Made by a program: the position numbers and the translations under genes | Shown: one piece after another, positions 1 to 6,026 of the stretch | How positions within the stretch are numbered: the first letter of the stretch is position 1 | Layout of the letters: every line of letters begins with the position of its first letter | NCBI GenBank assembly: GCA_030743915.1 | Contig: JASLRP010000016.1 | Span: 1-7,018, forward strand | DNA: 7,018 bases | Source of the DNA: SAR202 cluster bacterium | Lineage (GTDB): Bacteria > Chloroflexota > Dehalococcoidia > Lucifugimonadales > UBA1123 | Direction: 5' to 3' | The notes under the pieces: model-generated | The model's database searches: none | The model's input: only the letters and a program-made list of their open reading frames with translations | What the model was told of the DNA's origin: nothing

Positions 1-1271
1 GCGGGGCCGCTGACCATGCTGAACAGTCCTCGATACGAACCCCTTCTCAGGGCGGCGATGGCCGCCTCCTTGCTTCGGACACCGGGGCGCAAATCCATGA
101 CCGTCGCAGGCTCCGAGTCGATGGGCATGGCAAGCAGGTCGTATTTTTCCAGCGCGTCCAGCGTCTGCTTGCGCACCAACGTCCTGAGCTTCTGAGCCTT
201 GTAGTAGATTTGGGACGGAATCAACTCGCCCGTCGTGAAGGCGATGCGGGTGTTGTGGTGGAAGTCCTGGGGCTGCTCTCGAAGCCACTCCGGTCGCAGG
301 CTGGTGCGCTCCACCGAGCTTATGATTCGGCTTGCGATGCCCGACACCGGAGCCAATGGCAGGGACACCTCCTCCACCTCGGCGCCCAGACCCGCCAGCA
401 GTTGAGCAGCGTCCAGAATCGCCTGACGCACAGGCTCGGTGATCCCCAGCACGTCCGGGTCAAGGAATTCCTTGACCAGCCCAATCTTCAATCCGGTCAT
501 GTCTCCGGTGAGCGCGGCGCGATAATCAGGAACCGGAACGTCCCAAGTCCACGGGTCTCTTGGGTCCCGTCCTGCAATGGCTCCCAGCGTCACGGCGCAG
601 TCCTCGACGGTCCGGGATATGGGGCCTATGGTGTCCAGAGACCACGACGCGCCATCCACTCCAAACCTGCTCACCCGACCCCACGACGGCCTGATGCCCA
701 CCAGCCCGCAATTGGCCGCCGGGCCGCGCACGCTGCCTCCGGTGTCCTCGCCCAGAGACGTGGCGCACATGAACGACGCCGTCGCCGCTCCGGAGCCTGT
801 GCTGGACGTGCCGGGGTTGCGCTCCAGGTCCCACGGATTGCGGGTGACACCAAATGCCGAGGTTATGGGGTCTCCCATAGCGAACTCGGTCATGTTCAGC
901 TTGCCCAGGATAATCGCGCCTGCGTTCTTGAGTCCGTCCACAACCGCCGCGTCCGTGTCGGGCACGAAATCGGACCGAATCTTGGAGGCGTCGGTGGTGC
1001 GGATTCCTGCGGTGTGAATCTGGTCTTTGACGCCCACGGGGACTCCGTGGAGCGGGCCTCTGTTGTGTCCAGAGGCGATGTCAGACTCGGCCTGTCGAGC
1101 CTCGGTCAACGCTTCGTCTGCCAGCACGGTGATGTAGGCGTTCAGCTTCGGATTGACCTGCGTGATGCGCTCCAGGTAGGCATCCACAGCTTCGACGGGC
1201 GAAACGTCCTTGTCTCTGATTTTCGAGGCTAATTCGGTTGCTGACAGGAAAACAAGCTCCTGATTGCTCAT
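1..1271 (-). CDS. Amidase-signature hydrolase, AtzE/GatA-like (C-terminus beyond window edge)
   Basis: Serine amidohydrolase of the amidase signature family, which cleaves C-N bonds of amides with a Ser-cisSer-Lys triad; likely cytoplasmic. 423 codons are visible from ATG at 1271; family members usually run to about 460-490, so the C-terminus lies off the left edge. The catalytic Lys is K82 in GVPVGVKDQI, the cis-Ser is S156 in NPGTSSTGS, and the nucleophile is S180 in EDTGGSVRGPA; the 24-residue spacing between the two serines matches the family. The tRNA amidotransferase subunit GatA normally has a Gln where this protein has Gly after SVR, and no gatB is seen, so I favour a small-molecule amidase of AtzE type over true GatA. 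Its start overlaps the stop of the upstream GatC-like gene (ATGA), implying translational coupling and a joint complex. The substrate cannot be read from the sequence. Confidence 0.9.
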   Translation of the reverse strand, partial: MSNQELVFLSATELASKIRDKDVSPVEAVDAYLERITQVNPKLNAYITVLADEALTEARQAESDIASGHNRGPLHGVPVGVKDQIHTAGIRTTDASKIRSDFVPDTDAAVVDGLKNAGAIILGKLNMTEFAMGDPITSAFGVTRNPWDLERNPGTSSTGSGAATASFMCATSLGEDTGGSVRGPAANCGLVGIRPSWGRVSRFGVDGASWSLDTIGPISRTVEDCAVTLGAIAGRDPRDPWTWDVPVPDYRAALTGDMTGLKIGLVKEFLDPDVLGITEPVRQAILDAAQLLAGLGAEVEEVSLPLAPVSGIASRIISSVERTSLRPEWLREQPQDFHHNTRIAFTTGELIPSQIYYKAQKLRTLVRKQTLDALEKYDLLAMPIDSEPATVMDLRPGVRSKEAAIAALRRGSYRGLFSMVSGP

Positions 1272-1462
1272 GACTGCGCCTCCCCATTCTGAAAGATGAT
1301 GGCCAGCGGCTCGACGGCGTTCAGTCCCTCCACGTCAACACTGTCCATCGCCTCGATGATGGCGTTCAGGCTGTAGTTCACGTCGGCAATGTCCGAGTCT
1401 GGAATCTCCAGACCCACGGCCTTTGCCAACGCGCGAATCTCATCGTTGTTCAGTTCGGGCAT
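1268..1462 (-). CDS. Small GatC/AtzG-like amidase partner subunit
   Basis: A 64-residue acidic protein with no membrane segment. The N-terminal half, with LNNDEIRALAKAVGLEI followed by a helix ending in LNAIIEAMDSVD, resembles the helical part of GatC and of the short AtzG-type (DUF4089-like) proteins. Those wrap around a GatA/AtzE amidase and stabilise it. True GatC is about 95-100 residues, so this is a short version, closer to AtzG in length. A good Shine-Dalgarno (AGGAG on the minus strand, 1469-1473) sits 6 bases before the ATG and fixes the start. A perfect TATAAT lies further upstream at 1500-1495. It overlaps the amidase start by 4 bases, so it is first in the operon and almost certainly the partner of that enzyme. 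The family call rests on pattern, length and context, since so short a protein gives weak similarity. Confidence 0.75.
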   Translation of the reverse strand: MPELNNDEIRALAKAVGLEIPDSDIADVNYSLNAIIEAMDSVDVEGLNAVEPLAIIFQNGEAQS

Positions 1463-1494
1463 GACTTGCTCCTGTTCGTCTCGTTGCTGAGCCG

Positions 1495-1500
1495 ATTATA
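1495..1500 (-). promoter_or_regulatory. -10 box for the AtzG-like/amidase operon
   Basis: The minus strand reads TATAAT, a perfect match to the housekeeping -10, 33 bases before the start codon of the GatC-like gene. No convincing -35 hexamer is found 16-18 bases further upstream and there is no extended TG motif, so the assignment rests on the hexamer and its position in a divergent gap. Confidence 0.45.
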
Positions 1501-1522
1501 GGACATTCAGGAAACGCACGCA

Positions 1523-1551
1523 TTGACCTCCATCCGATGCTGAAATACCAT
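1523..1551 (+). promoter_or_regulatory. Candidate promoter for the luciferase-like oxidoreductase
   Basis: TTGACC (1523-1528) and TACCAT (1546-1551) are separated by 17 bases, giving 5/6 and 4/6 matches to the -35 and -10 consensus. This would start transcription about 40 bases before the ATG at 1601. It is divergent from the -10 box of the amidase operon, and the two lie close enough to share a regulator. Confidence 0.4.
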
Positions 1552-1561
1552 CTCCCTGACA

Positions 1562-1579
1562 CCTGAAAACCTGATACCT
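1562..1579 (+). repeat. CCTGAAAACCTGATACCT copy 1 (upstream of the oxidoreductase)
   Basis: This 18-base sequence matches 17 of 18 bases of a second copy at 2644-2661, on the other side of the luciferase-like gene and in the same orientation. It is part of a run of degenerate 8-base units (CCCTGACA, CCTGAAAA, CCTGATAC, CTAAATAA) that leads into the ribosome-binding site. The function is unknown. Confidence 0.6.
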
Positions 1580-1600
1580 AAATAACCTAAGGAAGTAACC

Positions 1601-2530
1601 ATGCCAAGCAAGCCACTAATGGAATTCGGATACAACCCGCCGTCGGGAGAGCGCGGCTACGAGACCATCCGGCCCCGCGAGTACATGGGCGACCTGCACC
1701 GCGCTTTGGACGTTGCCTCCCAGAGCTTTCAGTCGCTATGGACGTCGGACCACCTGAACTACACGACCGAGTGGCGACTGGAGTGCTGGACGCTGCTGAC
1801 CTGGATGGCCGCCCGCTACCCTGGGCCTCAACTGGGCACGGTGGTGATGAGCAACTCCTTCCGCAGTCCGTCGCTCATGGCGAAGATGGCCGCCAGCATC
1901 CAGCACCTGACCTATGACCGGCTCATCCTGGGATACGGCGCCGGATGGTACGAGCCGGAGTATCGCTCCTACGGTTTCGACTACCCCTCAGCAGGAACCC
2001 GAATCGACATGCTGGACGAGGGAGTCCGCGTCATGAAGGCCATGTGGACCGACAGTCCGGCCAATTTCAGCGGCGAGTATTACCACGTCGATAACGTCCA
2101 CTGCGAGCCGCGTCCCGATCCTCTGCCCATCCTGATGCTGGGAGGCGGAGGCGAGCGTCGCACCCTGCGCGTGGTGGCAGAACACGCCGACTGGTGGAAC
2201 GACGTGATGCGCCCTGTTGACCAGCTTCAACGCAAGCTGGATGCGCTCAGGGGCCATTGCGAAGCGATTGGCCGAGACTACGACAGCATCCGCAAGACGC
2301 TGGCCCCGCGATTCTACCTCCACCGCACCCACTCCAAGGCCCTGGAGATGGCAGGAGACAAGATGACCAGCGACCAACCGCCGATAGCCGGCGATCCAGT
2401 GTCCGTCACAGAGCAGTTGATGGAGCTTGTGGAGATGGGCTTCGACTTCTCCGTGGCGACCTTCCCCCAGTTCCAGGAGCTAGACGACATGAAGCTGTTC
2501 GTCAATGAGGTGATGCCGCACTTTAGCTAG
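1601..2530 (+). CDS. Luciferase-like monooxygenase family (F420/flavin-dependent) oxidoreductase
   Basis: A 309-residue TIM-barrel oxidoreductase of the bacterial luciferase-like family, a group that uses FMN or coenzyme F420 for hydride transfer or monooxygenation; cytoplasmic, with no signal peptide. Visible family landmarks are WTSDHLNY (residues 47-54), SNSFRSP (84-90), LGYGAGWYEPEY (110-121), LDEGVRVMKAMWT (138-150), FSGEYYHVDN (156-165), PLPILMLGGGGERRTLRVVAEHADWWN (175-200 region) and IAGDPVSVTEQL near the C-terminus. The glycine-rich LGYGAGW and LGGGG segments suit cofactor phosphate binding. Length is normal for the family. A strong Shine-Dalgarno (AAGGAAG, 1589-1595) precedes the ATG by 5 bases. 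The gene stands alone, divergent from the amidase operon and convergent with the TlpA/Sco operon, so context gives no substrate. Deciding between F420 and FMN would need structural comparison or assay. Confidence 0.93.
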   Translation: MPSKPLMEFGYNPPSGERGYETIRPREYMGDLHRALDVASQSFQSLWTSDHLNYTTEWRLECWTLLTWMAARYPGPQLGTVVMSNSFRSPSLMAKMAASIQHLTYDRLILGYGAGWYEPEYRSYGFDYPSAGTRIDMLDEGVRVMKAMWTDSPANFSGEYYHVDNVHCEPRPDPLPILMLGGGGERRTLRVVAEHADWWNDVMRPVDQLQRKLDALRGHCEAIGRDYDSIRKTLAPRFYLHRTHSKALEMAGDKMTSDQPPIAGDPVSVTEQLMELVEMGFDFSVATFPQFQELDDMKLFVNEVMPHFS

Positions 2531-2539
2531 TCGAATTGC

Positions 2540-2644
2540 GACCCTCGCCATGCTGAGAGGAGCGAAGGGTCTGGTCGTCTCGGGAACAACTGTGATCTAC
2601 GGGCGACCAGACCCTTCGGCTGCGGCCTCAGGGTGGCAAGTTGC
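2540..2644. repeat. Long imperfect palindrome in a convergent gap (REP/MITE-like or bidirectional terminator)
   Basis: The inner arms CGAAGGGTCTGGTCG (2563-2577) and CGACCAGACCCTTCG (2604-2618) are perfect 15-bp inverted repeats around a 26-base loop. Similarity continues imperfectly outward: 2540-2557 pairs roughly with 2627-2644, via CTGAG/CTCAG and GCGACC/GTTGC segments. It sits exactly between two genes that converge (stops at 2530 plus and 2680 minus). There is no T-tract, so a classical rho-independent terminator is doubtful, though the hairpin could still stop or stabilise both transcripts. The size and layered arms resemble dispersed palindromic elements found in many copies in bacterial genomes. 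Confidence 0.7.
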
Positions 2645-2661
2645 CTGAAAACCCGATACCT
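2644..2661 (+). repeat. CCTGAAAACCCGATACCT copy 2
   Basis: 17/18 identical, in the same orientation, to 1562-1579 before the oxidoreductase gene. It directly abuts the outer edge of the long palindrome. The match is followed by further CTGA-containing octamer-like units. Its meaning is unknown. Confidence 0.6.
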
Positions 2662-2679
2662 GACCGTCTGAAACCCCGC

Positions 2680-3228
2680 CTAAAGAATCCTATCCAGCCC
2701 GCGGGCGATGAGGTCTTCTCTTAGCTCTCCGATGCGTCGGTACTGCACGACGCCATCTCCGTCTATGAACACGCTCATTGGGAGGCCCACCACTCCGTAC
2801 ATGCGAGACACGTCTCCTGTGCTGTCGAGGGCTATTGGGAATCCCAGATCGAACGATTCCAGGAAGCTGAGGATTTCATCCTCTGTTTCGCCCATGTTCA
2901 CCGCGAGAACTATCAGGCCATCATCGGAGTGATCTCGGGCCACGGAGTCCAGGAGGGGAAGCTCACGGACGCATGGGGCGCACCACGTGGACCAGAAATT
3001 CACGATCACGCCCTTTCCCCGCAACCCTTCCAATCCAATAGTGTCACCTCCAACTAGAGGAATGTCGAACGCGGGCGCATCGTCCCCTACAAAAACGCCG
3101 AACTCGGCTCCCGGCATGCCGCCTGAGCATGCAAGCGTCGATCCCAAAAGCAGGCACAGACCTACCAGAGAGATCGAGATGCCTGCCGAGAGGAGGCGGA
3201 ATTTCGGAGTCCCTAGAACAGGCAGCAT
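2680..3228 (-). CDS. Exported TlpA/ResA-like thioredoxin-fold protein
   Basis: A 182-residue thiol-disulfide oxidoreductase of the TlpA/ResA group, which acts outside the cytoplasmic membrane in reducing cytochrome c apoproteins or copper-site cysteines. Residues 12-33 form a hydrophobic export segment ending at Cys34. The site reads S-T-L-A-C, with Thr rather than Leu at -3, so lipoprotein processing is possible but not canonical. The thioredoxin core begins near residue 48 (DDAPAFDIPLVGGD). The active site is NFWSTWCAPC with C83 and C86, followed by LAVNMGE and the cis-proline motif GVVGLPMSVFID (P150). The start at 3228 overlaps the Sco gene's 3' end by 16 bases, so it is co-transcribed and probably translationally coupled. 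Pairing with Sco suggests it reduces the Sco CxxxC or a CuA site. Length is typical. Confidence 0.92.
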   Translation of the reverse strand: MLPVLGTPKFRLLSAGISISLVGLCLLLGSTLACSGGMPGAEFGVFVGDDAPAFDIPLVGGDTIGLEGLRGKGVIVNFWSTWCAPCVRELPLLDSVARDHSDDGLIVLAVNMGETEDEILSFLESFDLGFPIALDSTGDVSRMYGVVGLPMSVFIDGDGVVQYRRIGELREDLIARGLDRIL

Positions 3229-4373
3229 AGGCCCTCTGCGTAGAACAGCAAGGCATACACCCGCTGAGGGTTGGTCCCTTTGATTTCCAGAGCCACCCAG
3301 TATTCCCGGGCCAATCCAAGGTATGTGCCGTCTGGCCCTTCAAGAAGGGTATATTCGAAGCCCTGGGTATCTTCGGGTTCGGATTCCAAGACAGTCCAGC
3401 CTTCGCTGACCCTTTGAGCCGACTGGGCATGAATCCACTTCGACGCAGTGTAATCGGACTTGAACTGGAGCACCAATTCGGAGTCGATGTCATCGAAACC
3501 GGTAGAATCTTCCCACGGGAATTCCCGCGCTTTGGCTCGGAGAGCCTCCACCTCGTCTATCGTTGGTGGAATGACGTTGGCGCTGACAACACCCTTTGGA
3601 CCTGCCTCGACGGTTGTCAGTCCTGTAGCGGCAATGCTTTCGTCGGTCAGAATGCTCTCTGCTGCGCTGTCATCATAAGCGGTCATGTCCGCTTCCAATC
3701 GAGTCAAAAGATCCTGAGACCACCCCGTGCCAATGAAACGATGGCGTTCCTGTCCATCGGGGTCAACCACCACGACCAGGGGTGTGTGTTCGAAGTGTCC
3801 TAGATTCTCGATTCCTCGCGCAGGTTTATAGATCATTCCGTAGGCGTCAGCCACGGAGTCGGTTTCACTCTGCGTTCCGGTAAGCCACAACCAGCCAGGG
3901 ACGTCACCTCCCACATTCTGACTATAGGATTTCAGCGCGTCCACGGTGTCTCGCTTGGGATCGAAGCTGATGGATACGAGCTGGGCAGCGGCGCCCGAAC
4001 TATCGCCCAGGCCGTTCTGGACCATTTTCATCTCAGCGGTCAATGCGGGACACACCGTCATGCAACTGGTGTATATCCAGTCGATGACCAGCCACTTGCC
4101 CTGAAGGCTCTGGAGGCTCACCAAGTTCGCATTCTGGTCCTGTAACGTGAAGCCGGGAGCCGGGCTGTCTCCGGGTGAATAAAGGAATCCTGGAACGACC
4201 TTGCGATCGGGGTTTTCGGTGGCAATCGAACTCTTGGCGCTGACCGGAGCCGCTGATTCCCCGGAGTCCCAGGGCTGTAACGCTATGACCGCCATCGCCA
4301 CCACCACGCCTGTGACGATCATCAGCACGAATACCATGCCTACTGGCATTTGATATGTCTTTGCCCACCGCAT
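3213..4373 (-). CDS. Sco1/SenC-family copper/thiol protein with a long C-terminal extension
   Basis: A membrane-anchored Sco/SenC protein; the family delivers copper to, or controls the redox state of, the CuA site of cytochrome oxidase. Residues 11-32 form one transmembrane helix, with the rest outside. The Sco domain spans about residues 60-232: PAPGFTLQDQ, then DWIYTSCMTVCP with copper ligands C104 and C108 (CxxxC), SFDPKRDT, and FEHTPLVVVVDPDG with the expected ligand H196. Normal Sco proteins end near here (about 200-230 residues). This one continues for about 150 more residues (235-386), starting with an acidic linker and ending in a beta-rich region with Trp/Tyr and a terminal GLCCLF. 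I do not recognise the extension as a known domain. The minus strand carries a strong purine-rich Shine-Dalgarno (GGGGGAGG, 4380-4387) before the ATG at 4373. It overlaps tlpA-like by 16 bases and leads that operon. Confidence 0.9.
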   Translation of the reverse strand: MRWAKTYQMPVGMVFVLMIVTGVVVAMAVIALQPWDSGESAAPVSAKSSIATENPDRKVVPGFLYSPGDSPAPGFTLQDQNANLVSLQSLQGKWLVIDWIYTSCMTVCPALTAEMKMVQNGLGDSSGAAAQLVSISFDPKRDTVDALKSYSQNVGGDVPGWLWLTGTQSETDSVADAYGMIYKPARGIENLGHFEHTPLVVVVDPDGQERHRFIGTGWSQDLLTRLEADMTAYDDSAAESILTDESIAATGLTTVEAGPKGVVSANVIPPTIDEVEALRAKAREFPWEDSTGFDDIDSELVLQFKSDYTASKWIHAQSAQRVSEGWTVLESEPEDTQGFEYTLLEGPDGTYLGLAREYWVALEIKGTNPQRVYALLFYAEGLCCLF

Positions 4374-4430
4374 TCAGCGCCTCCCCCGGATACGTTCTTG
4401 TGCCCCTCCATTTAGATCAATACGGTCCGA

Positions 4431-4457
4431 TTGATTTCACCAAGCATTTCATAAAAT
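4431..4457 (+). promoter_or_regulatory. Weak candidate plus-strand promoter
   Basis: TTGATT (4431-4436) and TAAAAT (4452-4457) resemble -35 and -10 boxes, but the spacing is 15 bases, shorter than optimal. It lies in the AT-richest part of the gap, just before a short open frame that has a ribosome-binding site. It could drive that frame or the long gene at 4719. Confidence 0.25.
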
Positions 4458-4470
4458 CAGTGAGGAAGTC

Positions 4471-4542
4471 ATGAATCAGCGCCGTCGAGCGTGCGCTGTT
4501 CGTCAGCGACTGGAGCGCTTCGCGCTTGTGGGTCGCCAGTAG
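4471..4542 (+). CDS. Candidate 23-residue basic small protein or leader peptide
   Basis: ATG at 4471 follows GAGGAAG by a few bases, a better ribosome-binding site than either long downstream gene has. The frame encodes MNQRRRACAVRQ and 11 more residues, with seven Arg among 23, then TAG. It has no hydrophobic segment. It could be a real small protein, an upstream leader peptide, or chance in GC-rich DNA. The Shine-Dalgarno and the promoter-like sequence before it are the only support. Confidence 0.25.
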   Translation: MNQRRRACAVRQRLERFALVGRQ

Positions 4543-4662
4543 AGAGTCGCAAGGCTGAGAGTTTCACTCATCAGTCGTATGGGTTAAATAAGTAGTGTCC
4601 GTAGTGGGCGGGCAGAGCGCGAATTGGAGGAGCGCGAAGGACCCCAAGTTCTTGCGCGCTGC

Positions 4663-4722
4663 ATGTGGCGGGTTGAGGAATCTGGTGGTCGTTTCGGATG
4701 TGGTGGGCGTGAGCCTCGATGA
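4663..4722 (+). CDS. Candidate 19-residue upstream ORF overlapping the next gene (ATGA)
   Basis: ATG at 4663 opens a 19-codon Gly/Arg-rich frame (MWRVEESGGRFGCGGREPR) whose TGA overlaps the ATG at 4719 as ATGA. The long gene at 4719 has no good Shine-Dalgarno, so translation could reach it by coupling from this frame. The frame itself also lacks a clear ribosome-binding site, and its length is within chance expectation. Confidence 0.2.
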   Translation: MWRVEESGGRFGCGGREPR

Positions 4723-5894
4723 GTGACATCGTTCCGGCGTTGCTCGCCATGATTCTGTTCATTATCACATTGACTACTGTCGCTTCCACGGTGATCACAT
4801 CCGCTGATGAAGTGCGTCACGCCATGGAAATCCAGGAGGATCGCACTCTTCCCCAAGTCGATACTGAGATCAACACCTTCTCAAATCCCATTGCCCTCCT
4901 TGCAAGCTCCACCATCGAATTGACTCTTCAGAACTTGGGAAACACCGTGCTTGCTGACTTCTCCCACTGGGATGTCATTGCCGAGATACAGCAGGCTACG
5001 TCCACCGCAAACGCGTATCTCTCCTACACCACAAGCACAACTCCCAACGCCAACGAATGGACCTTGCTGGGAATCTACAATAACGCATCCTCAACTCCGA
5101 GAGTAATCGAATCCTTCGGTCCCGGAATTCTCGACCCCGGTGAAAGCATGGTGGCGCTGCTGAATCCTTCGCCGTCTGTCGTGACGGACACCTACGACCG
5201 GGTAACTTTCGTGACTCCCAACGGTGTCACCGCTAAGGTGATATTCAGGATTTTGCCGAGTCTGTTGTACGTATTGGATGCCACGGACGCTACAGTGTAC
5301 GTTTATGAACCCGATGGAACCCTCTACGATACCCAATTTTTGGATAACGACAACGGCGACGCCAGAGGCATAACGACGAACCAGGGTTTCTGGACCACCG
5401 ACTACACAGATGATTTGATTTACCATTATTCAGAGGCTTTTTCTCCGACGGCCACGACAACTCAGGAAGCCTCAAATCAGAGCAGTTCTGGCATCACTAC
5501 CGATGGAAACAGCATCTGGATTGTGGAGGACACTAATGACCGCCACATGTTCGAATACGACATGAGCGGCAACTACATCACAAAAGTGACTCTGGACAAT
5601 GCGAATCGTGACTCGACCGGCGTAACCACCGACGGGACCAATATCTGGACGGTGGACGAGAACGACGACACGGTCTACAAGTACGATATGACTGGCACGC
5701 TCGTTGACAGCTTCGCTCTCACTGCCGCCAACGCCGATGGCTTCGGTATCACCACAGACGGAACGAACATCTGGGTTGTGGATGTTGTGGATGCGGCGGT
5801 GTACAAATACGACATGGCAGGCGTTTTCGACTCAAGCTTCAACCTCACCGCTGTGAATGCTGATCCTCAAGGGATCACTGTGATTCCAAGATAA
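4719..5894 (+). CDS. Membrane-anchored FlaF/FlaG-like Ig-domain protein with C-terminal beta-propeller
   Basis: 391 residues in three parts. Residues 5-28 form a hydrophobic N-terminal helix after a very short MSDI leader. Residues 64-178 are a beta-rich domain: IELTLQNLGNTVL, FSHWDVIAEI, NEWTLLGIY, ILDPGESMVALLNP and RVTFVTPNGVTAKVIF. The order 'tail-anchor, N-x-G-N strand, DV strand, NPGE, TPNG' is that of FlaF/FlaG (ArlF/ArlG), archaellum accessory proteins with an Ig-like outer domain. Residues 182-391 form repeats of about 42 residues that I read as a five-bladed propeller. The next gene has a paralogous first two parts. ATG 4719 is the first possible start, because an in-frame TGA lies at 4710-4712; no clear Shine-Dalgarno is seen. 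Low-charge, Thr/Asn/Asp-rich composition fits an extracellular protein. Hand-sampled GC is lower than in the amidase and oxidoreductase genes. The archaellum link is inference: no motor or archaellin gene is in the window. Confidence 0.8.
   Translation: MSDIVPALLAMILFIITLTTVASTVITSADEVRHAMEIQEDRTLPQVDTEINTFSNPIALLASSTIELTLQNLGNTVLADFSHWDVIAEIQQATSTANAYLSYTTSTTPNANEWTLLGIYNNASSTPRVIESFGPGILDPGESMVALLNPSPSVVTDTYDRVTFVTPNGVTAKVIFRILPSLLYVLDATDATVYVYEPDGTLYDTQFLDNDNGDARGITTNQGFWTTDYTDDLIYHYSEAFSPTATTTQEASNQSSSGITTDGNSIWIVEDTNDRHMFEYDMSGNYITKVTLDNANRDSTGVTTDGTNIWTVDENDDTVYKYDMTGTLVDSFALTAANADGFGITTDGTNIWVVDVVDAAVYKYDMAGVFDSSFNLTAVNADPQGITVIPR
5262..5891 (+). repeat. Five protein-level beta-propeller repeats of ~42 residues
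   Basis: Units start at residues 182, 217, 258, 301 and 343 of the protein at 4719, with a closing strand at 385-391. The consensus is GITTDGTNIWVVD, then xxDDxVYKYDMxG, then a strand and an Asn/Ala-Asp turn. The last three are closest, starting at 5490, 5619 and 5745, about 126-129 bases apart. The final GITVIPR supplies the strand missing from unit 1 (SLLYVLD), as in 'velcro' closure of propellers. The sequence style is like NHL/SMP-30-type blades. Confidence 0.75.
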
Positions 5895-5917
5895 CTCGAC
5901 CTGTCCTTCCAGGCCTT

Positions 5918-5944
5918 CACAGAGATTTGCGAAATTCGTCTGTG
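5918..5944 (+). terminator. Hairpin after the propeller gene, no T-tract
   Basis: CACAGA (5918-5923) pairs with TCTGTG (5939-5944), with an inner ATTT-GCG-AAAT stem-loop and a small bulge. It starts 24 bases after the stop codon. The lack of a following T-run makes it at best an atypical terminator or a transcript-end stabiliser. Confidence 0.35.
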
Positions 5945-5949
5945 CGTGC

Positions 5950-5963
5950 CTGCCACTTGGCAG
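5950..5963 (+). terminator. Short hairpin CTGCC-ACTT-GGCAG followed by CTTTCGT
   Basis: Perfect 5-bp stem with a 4-base loop and a weak T-containing tail, six bases after the preceding hairpin. The two in series could end the transcript of the propeller gene. The stem is short for a stand-alone terminator. Confidence 0.3.
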
Positions 5964-6008
5964 CTTTCGTGTGCCTACTGCCTCGATATAGGTGCAATCC
6001 TGCGAGTC

Positions 6009-6023
6009 TGCCAGATTCTGGCA
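6009..6023. promoter_or_regulatory. Perfect dyad TGCCAGA-T-TCTGGCA (operator-like)
   Basis: Two perfect 7-base half-sites around a central T, ending three bases before a good -10 hexamer. The dyad occupies the spacer/-35 zone of the putative promoter, where a dimeric regulator would bind. No regulator gene is in the window, so the cognate protein is unknown. Confidence 0.5.
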
Positions 6024-6026
6024 TTC

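Larger units (their letters stand above)
4374..4718. other. 345-base divergent intergenic region
   Basis: This region separates the minus-strand Sco operon from the plus-strand paralogue pair. It holds the Sco Shine-Dalgarno (4380-4387), a candidate plus promoter (4431-4457), and two candidate short open frames (4471-4542 and 4663-4722). A GC-rich stretch with repeated GCGCGAA lies around 4617-4639. No clear strong promoter for the gene at 4719 and no RNA gene were seen. Confidence 0.5.

Noticed and set aside
210..1232. Long plus-strand open frame of 340 codons
   Set aside because: It lies antisense to the amidase, whose motifs and catalytic residues are intact. The translation is Arg/Gly/His-rich with no recognisable domain, as expected for a GC-rich shadow frame.
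1988..2377. Minus-strand frame of 129 codons
   Set aside because: It is antisense to the well-supported luciferase-like oxidoreductase; no ribosome-binding site or domain.
3044..3493. Minus-strand frame of 149 codons bridging the Sco and TlpA genes
   Set aside because: It is out of frame with two clear genes, and its Ser/Arg/Pro-rich composition is that of a shadow. I also considered whether it marks a frameshift in the Sco extension, but the Sco frame itself reads cleanly to its stop.
4571..4856. Overlapping minus-strand frames across the start of the propeller gene
   Set aside because: They run antisense through the conserved N-terminal helix, with His/Arg-rich translations and no ribosome-binding site.
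5490..5891. Tandem repeats considered as a CRISPR or DNA satellite array
   Set aside because: The ~126-base periodicity is protein-level blade repetition with many silent and replacement differences; there are no constant repeats with unique spacers.
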